This document shows, piece after piece, positions 53,944 to 61,259 of a DNA stretch of 64,000 bases. Numbering within the stretch: the stretch's first letter is position 1; each line of letters starts with the position of its first letter. The translations under genes and the position numbers were made by a program. Under the pieces are notes generated by a model. The model saw only the letters and a program-made list of their open reading frames with translations. It searched no databases and was not told the origin of the DNA. The stretch is from Pseudomonas huaxiensis (GTDB lineage Bacteria > Pseudomonadota > Gammaproteobacteria > Pseudomonadales > Pseudomonadaceae), in NCBI RefSeq assembly GCF_003231275.1, contig NZ_QKVL01000014.1:1-64000 (forward strand). Direction: 5' to 3'.

Positions 53944-54381
53944 TCAGGCCGTGGCCTTTGCGATGGTTTGCTCGAAGCGCGCGGCCAGGCCGGCATTGAC
54001 CTCGGCCTTCGCCAGGCTATCGGCGGTGCCTTTGGCACGGTGCAGTATTTCGTAAGCTCGCAACTGGGCAGCGGCGTCGATCAGATCTGCCAGCAACTCT
54101 CCGCGCTGAATCGTCAACCGTTGAATTCTGGTGACGATTGGCTCGCTGGTCTTCGGCATCTGCTCCAAGCCGCCAGTGTCGATGCCTGCACATGCGTTAA
54201 CGCATGCCACGATGCGACGGGCGTTGGCTTGCGACCTTGGGCCGAAGAACCATTTTCCAGGCGTTTCCCTCGGGTCGACATTACAGGCCGAGGCAATACC
54301 GAACCGCATATCATCGGCCGGGCTGATCTCACGTTGGTCATTTGGGTCGACAGACCAAGGTTCAGGCGTGTGTTTCGTCAT
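53944..54381 (-). CDS. Phage protein of unknown function (paralogue of the gene at 62738)
   Basis: The 145-residue product has no recognised domain. The opening HTPEPWSVDPNDQREI and the C-terminal helix (LLADLIDAAAQLRAYEILHR...) match the gene at 62738-63058 closely. The pattern is common in Pseudomonas prophage early regions. Confidence 0.7.
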   Translation of the reverse strand: MTKHTPEPWSVDPNDQREISPADDMRFGIASACNVDPRETPGKWFFGPRSQANARRIVACVNACAGIDTGGLEQMPKTSEPIVTRIQRLTIQRGELLADLIDAAAQLRAYEILHRAKGTADSLAKAEVNAGLAARFEQTIAKATA

Positions 54382-54437
54382 GACAATAGCTCTCCATGCC
54401 CGCGCATGTCGGCGGGGTTGAGTTGTAGGGGGAGGGG

Positions 54438-54668
54438 TCAGCGCTTTTCGACGTCGGTCGTGATGGCTTCGACGATCACTGGGCCGAGGATTCGTGTGCT
54501 GGCGACATGATCCTTGAACACCTTATTGAGACGACCAATCGCAGCCTCGCGGGCTTGTCGGTAAACCTGGTCGATGGTGCAGTCGGGGCCCCAGCTTCCG
54601 AGGTTGGATAGCTCGATTGTGATGGTGACCTTGGCGCCGGCGGTGGTCCTTGCGCGAGGCTTGCTCAT
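54438..54668 (-). CDS. Small phage protein of unknown function
   Basis: The start MSKPRARTTAGAKVTIT at 54668 overlaps the stop of a 16-codon ORF (ATGA). The product of 76 residues has a beta-rich N-terminus and a basic helix (AREAAIGRLNKVF). No family that I can name. Confidence 0.62.
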   Translation of the reverse strand: MSKPRARTTAGAKVTITIELSNLGSWGPDCTIDQVYRQAREAAIGRLNKVFKDHVASTRILGPVIVEAITTDVEKR

Positions 54669-54715
54669 CGCGGCCACCTCCATACGTGGTAGGCCATGTA
54701 GGCGAGGGCGATCAT
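54665..54715 (-). CDS. Micro-ORF (16 residues) coupled on both sides
   Basis: The ATG at 54715 overlaps the upstream stop (ATGA) and its TGA overlaps the next ATG. The peptide MIALAYMAYHVWRWPR is hydrophobic with a basic tail. Coupling suggests that it is translated, but whether the peptide matters is unknown. Confidence 0.4.
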   Translation of the reverse strand: MIALAYMAYHVWRWPR

Positions 54716-55035
54716 GCTGACCTCCGTTCAGGCTTACCGTACAAGTCGTACTCGGGGCGCTCTGGCGGATACGCTTCGGCAGTCAGCGCCTGGTCGATGG
54801 CTGCGCGCAGGTTCTCGTTGTAATTCTCACCGAGAACCCGCTGGTATGGCTTGCCCTCATAGTGTCCGACGATCTCGATTCCGATGCTGTAGTCGCCGTC
54901 CATGCCGTTGGAGTGACTCTCGAAGCGGACATCCCAACAGCACGATTCAAGAGCGTTCAATCGTTCACGGTCCCGACGCAACCCCTCCAGCTCGACACTG
55001 GAGACGATGGCGAAGTGGGTTTTCTTCTTGCTCAC
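54712..55035 (-). CDS. Phage protein of unknown function
   Basis: The 107-residue acidic product (MSKKKTHFAIVSSVELEGLRR...) has a short helix and a beta-rich middle (DYSIGIEIVGHYEGKPYQRVL). No recognised domain. It overlaps the next gene upstream by 4 bp. Confidence 0.68.
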   Translation of the reverse strand: MSKKKTHFAIVSSVELEGLRRDRERLNALESCCWDVRFESHSNGMDGDYSIGIEIVGHYEGKPYQRVLGENYNENLRAAIDQALTAEAYPPERPEYDLYGKPERRSA

Positions 55036-55304
55036 AGCGAATACCTCTCTTCATTCCAGCGCGCTGGCGCTTGGGCTGGTGTTGGTCCGTTGTTTTCTTG
55101 TTCGTGCGGGGAGAGCTGGCGCTCGCTACCGGCCTGCGCGACCGGGGTGCAATTCAATTGCGTGACACCCATGCTGGCGCGAATGCGGCGTGCTTCATCT
55201 CGGTCGCTAAGCGCCGCCATGCCCAACGCAAGCATCGCGAGAAAGCCAACGCACCAGATGAACGACATGACTCGCCAGGCGCGTGCTTGGTTTTGATAGC
55301 TCAT
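55032..55304 (-). CDS. Small single-pass membrane phage protein
   Basis: The start MSYQNQARAWRVM at 55304 (ATGA overlap with the ASCH gene stop) gives 90 residues. One membrane helix (about 15-33, FIWCVGFLAMLALGMAAL) is followed by a hydrophilic Pro/Gln-rich tail. Function unknown. Confidence 0.65.
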   Translation of the reverse strand: MSYQNQARAWRVMSFIWCVGFLAMLALGMAALSDRDEARRIRASMGVTQLNCTPVAQAGSERQLSPHEQENNGPTPAQAPARWNEERYSL

Positions 55305-55918
55305 GGCTGGATCCTCTTGAACTCGACTACCCAGACCCATGGGTTGGCGCTCCATGAATCCATGCCGTTGAGCTTCACCCAGAGCCCTCCGAACAGCTCC
55401 ACAGGGGAGTAGCCGTTGCCATCTGGGTCAATGTCTCGCTCCGCGCTCATCACGCCCTCGGCCAGCGCTTGCTGCTCGCTGATGTCCTGCAGCCGCTCGA
55501 CACGGACGTCGGTGATCTCCAACAGGATTCGGCAGGCCCAGCGTGGCATGTGGATGCTCGGCTTCCACACCGGCTGCTCTTGCTCGTACGGAGTCAGGCC
55601 GTCAGCGGCATAGACAAGGGTTCCGTCCTCGCGGGCTTCCGCAATATCGAGATCGGCTGGTTTCAGGTATGGCCCGCGCAGGACTTCGAAGTGATCGCAG
55701 TACCATGTCTCGCGCACCCACAGGCGGTCGCCGGGTCGGCCCAGCGGGCAAAGTTTGTTCGCGGCTTTCAGCTTCAGCTCACCTTCTTGCGGCTCCAGGC
55801 AAACTTGGAGCAGGTCAGTCATCTTCACCGCTCGCCGGGTGACGGCCTTATCACCATCCAGAATGGCGCGGACCATCGGTCCACTGAACAGGATCGGGCG
55901 TTCCTTTGTTTGAGACAT
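55301..55918 (-). CDS. ASCH-domain-like phage protein ('morphogenetic protein' type)
   Basis: The 205-residue product has the pattern RPILFSGPMVRAILDGDKAVTRR near the N-terminus and GDRLWVRETWYC, ISEQQALAEGV and WVVEFKRI further on. These are typical of the ASCH-like proteins found in many Pseudomonas and coliphage early regions. The fold suggests RNA binding; the phage role is unknown. Confidence 0.78.
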   Translation of the reverse strand: MSQTKERPILFSGPMVRAILDGDKAVTRRAVKMTDLLQVCLEPQEGELKLKAANKLCPLGRPGDRLWVRETWYCDHFEVLRGPYLKPADLDIAEAREDGTLVYAADGLTPYEQEQPVWKPSIHMPRWACRILLEITDVRVERLQDISEQQALAEGVMSAERDIDPDGNGYSPVELFGGLWVKLNGMDSWSANPWVWVVEFKRIQP

Positions 55919-56007
55919 AGCTTCGCCTTGGCCGCCATATCGCGGCAGTTGAATAGAGGGGAGAGGTGTTAAGGCGGGATGGAGTACAAATGTGCTCTTT
56001 GCGGAAT

Positions 56008-56871
56008 TCAGTCGCCGCAGAAACAGTCAATGTCTTCTGAGTGGCCAAACACATCCATCTGGCCTTTGTAGTTCTCGGCGTACCACGCAAGGTGGGAGTA
56101 TTTCGGGCGATCCATGCGGAACACCTGGTTGAATTTTTCCTCAGCCCCGGACCAGAACAGCACGCGCTCAGGTTCAGCCTGGATGGCCTTGAATATCTTG
56201 TCCTCTCCCTTTTTCCAGCACAGGTCACAGTTTCCTAGGTCAGAGTCCATACCCAGGTCGAAGTCCTGCTCCTGCCAGAAGGCGGCAACATCCTCCTTGG
56301 TGATGCCTGCGGTGTAGGAGGGGCAGACATTGTCCCAGCGGGTTCCGCCCTTGGCATTGGCCGCCATCATGCGGTGATATCGCCCCGGCTCGTCTTTGCG
56401 AATACCTACTACGCAATCCCATTCGTCATAGCCCAGTGAGCGCATGTGCTTCTCGCCAATTTTGATTTTCAGGTAGGCGGTGCACATGTTGTTTGAGAAG
56501 TTCGGCAGCACTGGACCCAATCCCTTTTCCTGCTTCCGATACTCGGCGTAGTAGTCGAGCATCATGGTGAAGGGCTCGCCGTTTCGGCTTGCGGTCTCGA
56601 AGTCGACGATCTTGTACCAAGGCGCATCGTCCGGCTGGCCGTACACCCGGCACCACTCCATCCAGACGATATTGACGCCCCAGTGCTTGGCCATGGCGTC
56701 GATGAATACCAGCGTCTCCTCCCGTTCCTTGCCGGTGTTCTGGAAGAAGGCGTGCACGTCTGCTGGTAGCTTGCCGCCGTGGGCCTCCAGTATTTTCCAG
56801 AGCATGTGCCCGCTGGTGCGGCCACCACTGACGCCGATCTGCGCCGGTCCAGTGATCTGGTAGGGGTTCAT
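56008..56871 (-). CDS. PAPS-reductase-like ATP-pyrophosphatase family protein
   Basis: The 287-residue product has the PP-loop SGGRTSGHML (about 15-24) and NTGKEREETL typical of PAPS reductase/DndC-like enzymes. Two Cys clusters (GNCDLCWKKG and DCFCGD) suggest an iron-sulfur cluster. The ATG at 56871 has GGAG 7 nt upstream; the earlier TTG is less likely. In phages such proteins may modify nucleic acids or sulfur metabolites; none is established here. Confidence 0.8.
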   Translation of the reverse strand: MNPYQITGPAQIGVSGGRTSGHMLWKILEAHGGKLPADVHAFFQNTGKEREETLVFIDAMAKHWGVNIVWMEWCRVYGQPDDAPWYKIVDFETASRNGEPFTMMLDYYAEYRKQEKGLGPVLPNFSNNMCTAYLKIKIGEKHMRSLGYDEWDCVVGIRKDEPGRYHRMMAANAKGGTRWDNVCPSYTAGITKEDVAAFWQEQDFDLGMDSDLGNCDLCWKKGEDKIFKAIQAEPERVLFWSGAEEKFNQVFRMDRPKYSHLAWYAENYKGQMDVFGHSEDIDCFCGD

Positions 56872-56942
56872 GGGCAATCTCCATTGCAGGCGCCGCCCTC
56901 GCCGGGGAGGCGTTATCGTTGAATAGGGGAAGGCGCTGGCGG

Positions 56943-58097
56943 TCAGCGCTTAGGATAGGTCTTGGTGAGATCGCCGCTGACGACATGCCCGCGGCGAAGA
57001 ACGAGGTTGGCCAGCGCTGCACGATCCCGCTGGCTGTGACTGGCCTGACCGAGCAAGCCGAAGTAGCTGTTTGCCGTCTCGCGCAATTTTTCCGCCGGCA
57101 CCGCCGCCGTTCGCTTGAGCGCCTGAGCCACAGACTTCTTGCGAGTGGTGCGCCGCCATGGCTTGATCACATGCCCGACGAAGTCCACGCCGCGGTCGAT
57201 TGGCTGAAGGATCGTCTTCGTCGGGTTGAGTTTGGTGCCCAGCCCGGGCAAGAATTGCTCGATCCGCCACAACCATTCGTTGAGCTGCTGCGGCGACTCA
57301 TGCAGCAACACGAAGTCGTCTACGTAGCGGATGTAGTGCCGAACCTTCAGCGCGTGCTTGCAGAACTGGTCCAGGGCGTCGAGGTAGACGTTCGCGAAGA
57401 ACTGCGAGGACAGGTTTCCGATGGGTAGGCCGAGGTGGGCTGGCTGCGCGGTGAGTCGCTTGTGCTGCGGCACCCGGTTGAACAGGTGCCGAGGGCTGCG
57501 GATCTCGTAGGCGTCTCGCGGGTCATGCCAGAGCACCTGCAGCGCCAGTGTGCGAAACCACGGATCAGCGATTCGCCGCTCAAGCTGCCCGGCAAGGACC
57601 CGCTTGTCGATCGACACGAAGAAGTTCGCGAGGTCGCATTTCAGGTAGAAGCCCGGCCGCGTCCAGTTGTGCGTCTGGCTACGGATCTTCGATTCAAGCC
57701 GCTGGCCTGCGTACAGCGTGCCGCGACCGGTGATACAGGCGCAGGAGTCCGCTATGAAGCTGCTTTCGATCTGTGGACCGATGCGGTTGTAGAGAAGGTG
57801 ATGAACGATCCGGTCGCGGAAGTCGGCGGCCCATACCTCTCTGGCCTTGGGCCGGGTTACCACGAAACAGATTGATCGGCCTGGCCGGTATCGGCCGATG
57901 ACCAGGTCGCGGTGAAGATCCGTCAGGTTCCGCTCCAGGCCCATTTCGAAAGCCAGCGCACTGTTGCTGTTGCGCTTCGAGCGCCGGCAATCGTAGTAAG
58001 CCTGGACCAGTTCGCTGAACGGGTAGGGGGTCGAATCTGCGGACGGGGCGGACGCGGAGCTCGTTGTTCTTGTCGTTGTTGTTCTGATTGCCATCAT
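56943..58097 (-). CDS. DGR-type reverse transcriptase
   Basis: The 384-residue product has the RT core: KCDLANFFVSID (domain 3, Asp155), the DGR-typical motif 4 LGLPIGNLSSQ (222-232) and YVDD (258-261) in HYIRYVDDFVLL. It lacks RNase H or other domains. Met1/Met2 at 58097/58094 are inside the template repeat; no other start lies before residue 52, so the N-terminal 20 residues (Thr/Ser-rich) are read out of frame through the TR. It copies TR RNA with adenine errors into the VRs, with Avd. Confidence 0.93.
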   Translation of the reverse strand: MMAIRTTTTRTTSSASAPSADSTPYPFSELVQAYYDCRRSKRNSNSALAFEMGLERNLTDLHRDLVIGRYRPGRSICFVVTRPKAREVWAADFRDRIVHHLLYNRIGPQIESSFIADSCACITGRGTLYAGQRLESKIRSQTHNWTRPGFYLKCDLANFFVSIDKRVLAGQLERRIADPWFRTLALQVLWHDPRDAYEIRSPRHLFNRVPQHKRLTAQPAHLGLPIGNLSSQFFANVYLDALDQFCKHALKVRHYIRYVDDFVLLHESPQQLNEWLWRIEQFLPGLGTKLNPTKTILQPIDRGVDFVGHVIKPWRRTTRKKSVAQALKRTAAVPAEKLRETANSYFGLLGQASHSQRDRAALANLVLRRGHVVSGDLTKTYPKR

Positions 58098-58137
58098 CGA
58101 AGTTCATGTTGAATGCGTTGTTGGCGGAGCGCTGCGA
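58037..58137 (-). repeat. DGR template repeat (TR)
   Basis: 101 bp. On the coding strand it contains ten Asn codons (AAC/AAT) in the VR frame and ends in the GC-rich 27-bp segment CGAGCTCCGCG...CCGCAG that is identical in both VRs. It lies between avd and the reverse transcriptase gene, the BPP-1 order. The first 61 bp (58037-58097) also code for the RT N-terminus. Confidence 0.93.
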
Positions 58138-58300
58138 CCTGTCGTGCTATCTACGTCGCCCTGGCGATTGCTCATCAGGGAAACTGCGCTGGACCTACAC
58201 GGACGCTTTAGACCGGCGGTATCCATGGGTGCGCATGGCGGTGATCTCAGATCAGCGGCACGACCAGATTCAATTCGCACAGGCCAGAAAGCCGTAACCT

Positions 58301-58657
58301 TCAGGCAGCGGGCGCGGTTGGGGTGAAGCGTTTCCAGGCGTTAGCCTGCTTGCCGATCGAGGTGGTGACCTCCATTGTTCCGGCATGCTGGGCGACGCTG
58401 ATGAAGCGGTTGTCCTTGAAGAGGCGCATGAGCAGTTCGATCACCTGGACTTTCTCGACCAGCACCGTCAGGTGAGGTCTTTTGTCCTGGGTGGCGTTTG
58501 CCCTGGCAATGAGGATCAGCACGTCGACGCACTCATCAATCACCCGCCGGCCAAGCGATTGCTTGAGCTCCCGAGGGATGTTCTTGGTGATGTTCGTCGC
58601 CATCTGCAACAGGCCACTTGCGGCCTTGTAGATCGAAAGATCGGTGTGCATTGCCAT
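58301..58657 (-). CDS. avd: DGR accessory variability determinant (Avd)
   Basis: The 118-residue product is a predicted four-helix bundle: DLSIYKAASGLLQMATNI, PRELKQSLGRRVIDECVDVL, KVQVIELLMRLFKDNRFIS and QHAGTMEVTTSIGKQ. This is the Avd/bAvd pattern (a 'four helix bundle protein'). The start MAMHTDL at 58657 has GGGAGGGG upstream. It sits between the VR1 target and the TR, as in BPP-1. About 160 non-coding bp follow to the TR and would be part of the TR RNA. Confidence 0.88.
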   Translation of the reverse strand: MAMHTDLSIYKAASGLLQMATNITKNIPRELKQSLGRRVIDECVDVLILIARANATQDKRPHLTVLVEKVQVIELLMRLFKDNRFISVAQHAGTMEVTTSIGKQANAWKRFTPTAPAA

Positions 58658-58680
58658 TGTGTGCGCCCCTCCCTGGGCTG

Positions 58681-58698
58681 CCGGCCGCAAGCGGCCGG
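58681..58698 (-). repeat. Inverted repeat downstream of VR1
   Basis: CCGGCCGCAAGCGGCCGG can form an 8-bp stem, or 7 bp with a 4-nt loop. It lies 29 bp beyond the VR1 end and 13 bp after the target stop, without a T-run. In BPP-1 a hairpin just past the VR is needed for target recognition; a similar role here is an inference. Confidence 0.65.
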
Positions 58699-58711
58699 TT
58701 AAATAAATGAA

Positions 58712-59329
58712 TTACTGAATAAGCTCGCTGCGGACGGGGCGGACGCGGAGCTCGAGGCCCTTGCCGAGGTCGTACTGAATGCCACCAACGAAGAGCATGT
58801 AGAACGCGCCGTCGGCGGAGCGCTGCGAACTCGACCAGTACGCCGCATCGCGGAATGCCTCTGGCCCGCCTTCGCGGAATGCTTCGTGAGCGGTCTGCAC
58901 CGGATCTTCCTCGCTGTACAGCAGGCCTACCGGCTCGCTGTTCGGGTTGTCACCGCTGCGGGCGTACTGCCAGTTCGCCTCAGTTGTCGGCTTGAAGTGG
59001 CGGTATTGCGGCTCCTGCTGATCGCGCGCCGGGATAGCCCAGTCGTTGTGGCCACCGATGGTCAAAGCCAGAACCTTCTGCGCCAGTTCACTGCCGGCCG
59101 CCGCCATTGCCTCGGTATTGGCTCGCCCATTGACGAAGCTGTCAGCGCCTTCGATCTTCACGCCGTATTTGCCCCAGGCGCCGACAAGTTCATGCTCGGC
59201 GCCGGCGGTGATGTTCCGGAAACGATTGCCGGTTTCGGGGTCGACAGTGATGCTGGAGAAGAACCCGCCGCCGTAGGGCTGGCCGATCACCAAGATTACT
59301 TCGGGTGCTGCTTTTTCAACTGCGCTCAT
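58712..59329 (-). CDS. DGR target protein 1 (VR at C-terminus, CLec/DUF1566-like)
   Basis: The start MSAVEKAAPEVILVIGQ at 59329 has AGGAGC upstream and gives 205 residues. The C-terminal domain has GGHNDWAIPARDQQEPQYRH and AYWSSSQRSA, a DUF1566/C-type-lectin-like fold often diversified by DGRs. The last 33 residues are VR1, ending ELRVRPVR. There is no signal peptide or membrane segment, and nothing resembles a tail fibre shaft. Confidence 0.88.
   Translation of the reverse strand: MSAVEKAAPEVILVIGQPYGGGFFSSITVDPETGNRFRNITAGAEHELVGAWGKYGVKIEGADSFVNGRANTEAMAAAGSELAQKVLALTIGGHNDWAIPARDQQEPQYRHFKPTTEANWQYARSGDNPNSEPVGLLYSEEDPVQTAHEAFREGGPEAFRDAAYWSSSQRSADGAFYMLFVGGIQYDLGKGLELRVRPVRSELIQ
58728..58828 (-). 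repeat. DGR variable repeat 1 (VR1)
   Basis: 101 bp aligned to the TR without gaps. I count 19 mismatches in the first 74 non-GC-tail positions, all at TR adenines (coding strand). The 27-bp GC-rich tail is identical to the TR. All ten TR asparagines are replaced (by D, G, Y, L, I, Y, D, L, G, L), plus three Asp changes. Confidence 0.95.
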
Positions 59330-59354
59330 GTGCTGCTCCTTTTGTGCAGGCAAC

Positions 59355-59376
59355 AAAAAAGGCGCTGATGCGCCCC
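59355..59376 (-). terminator. Terminator/hairpin after VR2 target
   Basis: GGCGC-ATCA-GCGCC followed by TTTTTT on the minus strand is an intrinsic terminator 21 bp after the VR2 target stop and 34 bp past VR2. It may also serve as the target-side hairpin of the DGR. Confidence 0.75.
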
Positions 59377-59395
59377 TGGTCGAATGAATGAAGGA

Positions 59396-59992
59396 TTAAA
59401 TAAAGAATCTGCGGACGGGGCGGACGCGGAGCTCGCCGCCCTTGACGCCGTAGTCCTGACAGCCATCATCGAAGTCCATGAAGAATGCGAGGCTGGCGGA
59501 GCGCTGCGAGCTGCTCCAGTACGCGCCTTCTGCGATCAGCCCATGCACCCAGGCCTGATAAAGCTGGGATGCCGCTGGCAGATCGAAGTCGGCATGTCCG
59601 TCAGCCTGGTGCGCCCGAGCTGCTTCGGCAGCAGGGTGCCCGCCCTCGGCGATCAAGATATCGGTGTTAACCTTGCCGTCGTGCCGGCTGGTTGCCTTCG
59701 ACTCTTTGTTCCGGCCGCCCCATTCGTGCTCGCCGACGTCCTCGTGAGCGAAGATGAGGTAGTGCGCCGGGACATCGCCGATGGCCGGGACGAATCCGCC
59801 GTTGATGCCGCCTTGGCCTGGCCATGGCTGGCCGATCTCTGGAATTCCGACTGGAGTTACGGGTTGTGGCGCATTTGCTGCCGGCGGCAGTACTTGGGCG
59901 AAGACGCTAGCCAGTGCGATCTGGGCAAGCGAAGACGCCGGCATTTTGATGGTGGTCTCACCATGCTTCATGGTTACCATTTCAGGCTTCAT
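59396..59992 (-). CDS. DGR target protein 2 (VR at C-terminus, CLec/DUF1566-like)
   Basis: The 198-residue product starts MKPEMVTMKHGETTIKM (GAGGA upstream). It has a Pro/Gly-rich middle (PVTPVGIPEIGQPWPGQGG) and a C-terminal domain with DFDLPAASQLYQAW and AYWSSSQRSA, then VR2. It is a distant paralogue of target 1. It overlaps the upstream gene by ATGA. Confidence 0.85.
   Translation of the reverse strand: MKPEMVTMKHGETTIKMPASSLAQIALASVFAQVLPPAANAPQPVTPVGIPEIGQPWPGQGGINGGFVPAIGDVPAHYLIFAHEDVGEHEWGGRNKESKATSRHDGKVNTDILIAEGGHPAAEAARAHQADGHADFDLPAASQLYQAWVHGLIAEGAYWSSSQRSASLAFFMDFDDGCQDYGVKGGELRVRPVRRFFI
59409..59509 (-). repeat. DGR variable repeat 2 (VR2)
   Basis: 101 bp aligned to the TR without gaps. 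I count 17 mismatches, all at TR adenines. The GC tail is identical and the flank GAATCTGCGG also matches the TR. All ten Asn are replaced (S, L, F, D, C, D, Y, G, G, G); two adjacent Asp in the middle remain. Confidence 0.95.
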
Positions 59993-60324
59993 GCTGATTC
60001 CTCGCTGAGGTGATCGTCTTGTGTGATGCGCAGCGTCTCGCGCTGGCGGAAGTTTTCGAGCTTTCGCGCCACGATTGGAGAGATAGTGATTTTGTGGCGC
60101 GGCGGTGTAAGGAAGTGGATGGCAGCTTCTCGGCCAAGCTCATGAAGCCGATGGATCATCAGTGTCATGGCCTCGCCATTTTCTTCGAGGCCTGCCCATG
60201 CCATCAGGTCCGTGAGGGCCTGCTTAGTCCCTGGGCGAACCTTCAAGCGAAGGTCTTCTTCCTGCAGCCTGGCTGCTTTGATGCGGCGTTTCTCATCACG
60301 CTGCTGCTGCGTCAGAGCCATCAT
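59989..60324 (-). CDS. Small DNA-binding-like phage protein
   Basis: The 111-residue basic product has an N-terminal Arg/Gln/Glu helix and a segment (DLRLKVRPGTKQALTDLMAWAG) reminiscent of ribbon-helix-helix or Arc-like proteins. The start is one of two adjacent ATGs (60324/60321). Function unknown. It directly precedes the DGR target genes and could regulate them. Confidence 0.6.
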   Translation of the reverse strand: MMALTQQQRDEKRRIKAARLQEEDLRLKVRPGTKQALTDLMAWAGLEENGEAMTLMIHRLHELGREAAIHFLTPPRHKITISPIVARKLENFRQRETLRITQDDHLSEESA

Positions 60325-60661
60325 CGCCCCCATTGCGCATGAAGGTGGTGCCCGTCCCGATGTTGAGCAGGTCGCACACCCGGTTGATGATCTTGAGCGC
60401 GGCGTCGAACACCTTGGCGTCGTCCGGCTCGCGGGCCAGGCGCTTCATGTTAGGCTGGTGCTCGAGGCAGACCTTGTCGACCAGGCGCCGCGCCAGCTTG
60501 CGCAGCTCGTCGGCACTGTCGTGTTCGCGCAGGCTCAGCGCAAAGGCCAGAGCCACATCATCAGGCCGGTACTGGCCGCCGCTGCGGGTGTTGTACAGCT
60601 TCTTCACCGGCCGATTCATCCAGGCCGGGAGGGTTACCACTCCGGAAGGTGCTTTTTGCAT
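60296..60661 (-). CDS. Phage protein of unknown function
   Basis: The 121-residue product (MQKAPSGVVTLPAWMNRPVKK...) has a basic/acidic helical middle (ADELRKLARRLVDKVCLEHQ, DDAKVFDAALKIINRVCDLLN). The ribosome site GGAG sits 7 nt before the ATG. It overlaps the downstream gene by about 29 bp. No recognised family. Confidence 0.65.
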   Translation of the reverse strand: MQKAPSGVVTLPAWMNRPVKKLYNTRSGGQYRPDDVALAFALSLREHDSADELRKLARRLVDKVCLEHQPNMKRLAREPDDAKVFDAALKIINRVCDLLNIGTGTTFMRNGGDDGSDAAAA

Positions 60662-60733
60662 GAGGGCGCTCCGTGAGGCCGCTGGGAGGCAGATGGAACT
60701 GTTCTTGCCGCCGGCGCTGGCGGACCCTGAAGT

Positions 60734-61252
60734 TCAAACTGGACCGTCGCATCGCTTGCCCTCAGCCTTCGGGTAGTCGATGCCGAACAGGTGGATGACC
60801 CGGCAGAACTTTCTGTCTGAAATGCTCAGCTTGGTCTTTGCTTGGGAGCGACTTAGCCCTGCATCGCGGAGGCTGGCGATCTGTCCGGCCAGAGCCTTGT
60901 CTGCTGCTGGGTCCGTATAGGTTCTATTCTTTTCGCCGTGACCACGCTTCGGGTCTTTGCGAAAGCAGAAACATCCTTCCATGGCCGCCCGGTACAGAGT
61001 GGTCTGGGATAGACCTGTATGCGCTACGGCCTCGGCATAGGTCATGGTCTTGGCGATCTTGCGCAACTCGGCCAACTGCTCCTCGCGCTTCTGCGCCTTC
61101 TGGCTAATCGGCTTTGGCTGCACAGCGCGCACCTTTTCGATATCGCGGTGCGGGCGCGGCGGAACGTACTCGAAGCCGTCCAGCACGATGATGCTGCCTC
61201 CAGATGCAAGGAAGGCCGCTTGTGCGGCCTCCAGGTCGATTGATGGATTCAT
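60734..61252 (-). CDS. HTH-containing phage protein
   Basis: The 172-residue product has two helix-turn-helix-like parts: MTYAEAVAHTGLSQTTLYRAAMEG (about 71-94) and AGLSRSQAKTKLSISDRKFCRVI (about 131-153). Between them is an Arg/Lys-rich linker with two Cys (GCFCFRKDPKRGHG). This suggests a DNA-binding regulator or replication-associated protein. Start by GAGG. Confidence 0.65.
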   Translation of the reverse strand: MNPSIDLEAAQAAFLASGGSIIVLDGFEYVPPRPHRDIEKVRAVQPKPISQKAQKREEQLAELRKIAKTMTYAEAVAHTGLSQTTLYRAAMEGCFCFRKDPKRGHGEKNRTYTDPAADKALAGQIASLRDAGLSRSQAKTKLSISDRKFCRVIHLFGIDYPKAEGKRCDGPV

Positions 61253-61259
61253 GTCGGCC

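Noticed and set aside
57694..58107. A 137-codon ORF ending in TR sequence (MNFDDGNQNNN...) as a third DGR target
   Set aside because: It is the template repeat read in the VR frame and then the shadow frame of the RT gene. It has no CLec domain in front of it.
56943..58657. Retron or group II intron
   Set aside because: There is no msr/msd-like structure or intron-encoded maturase domain, and the adenine-specific TR/VR pattern identifies a DGR.
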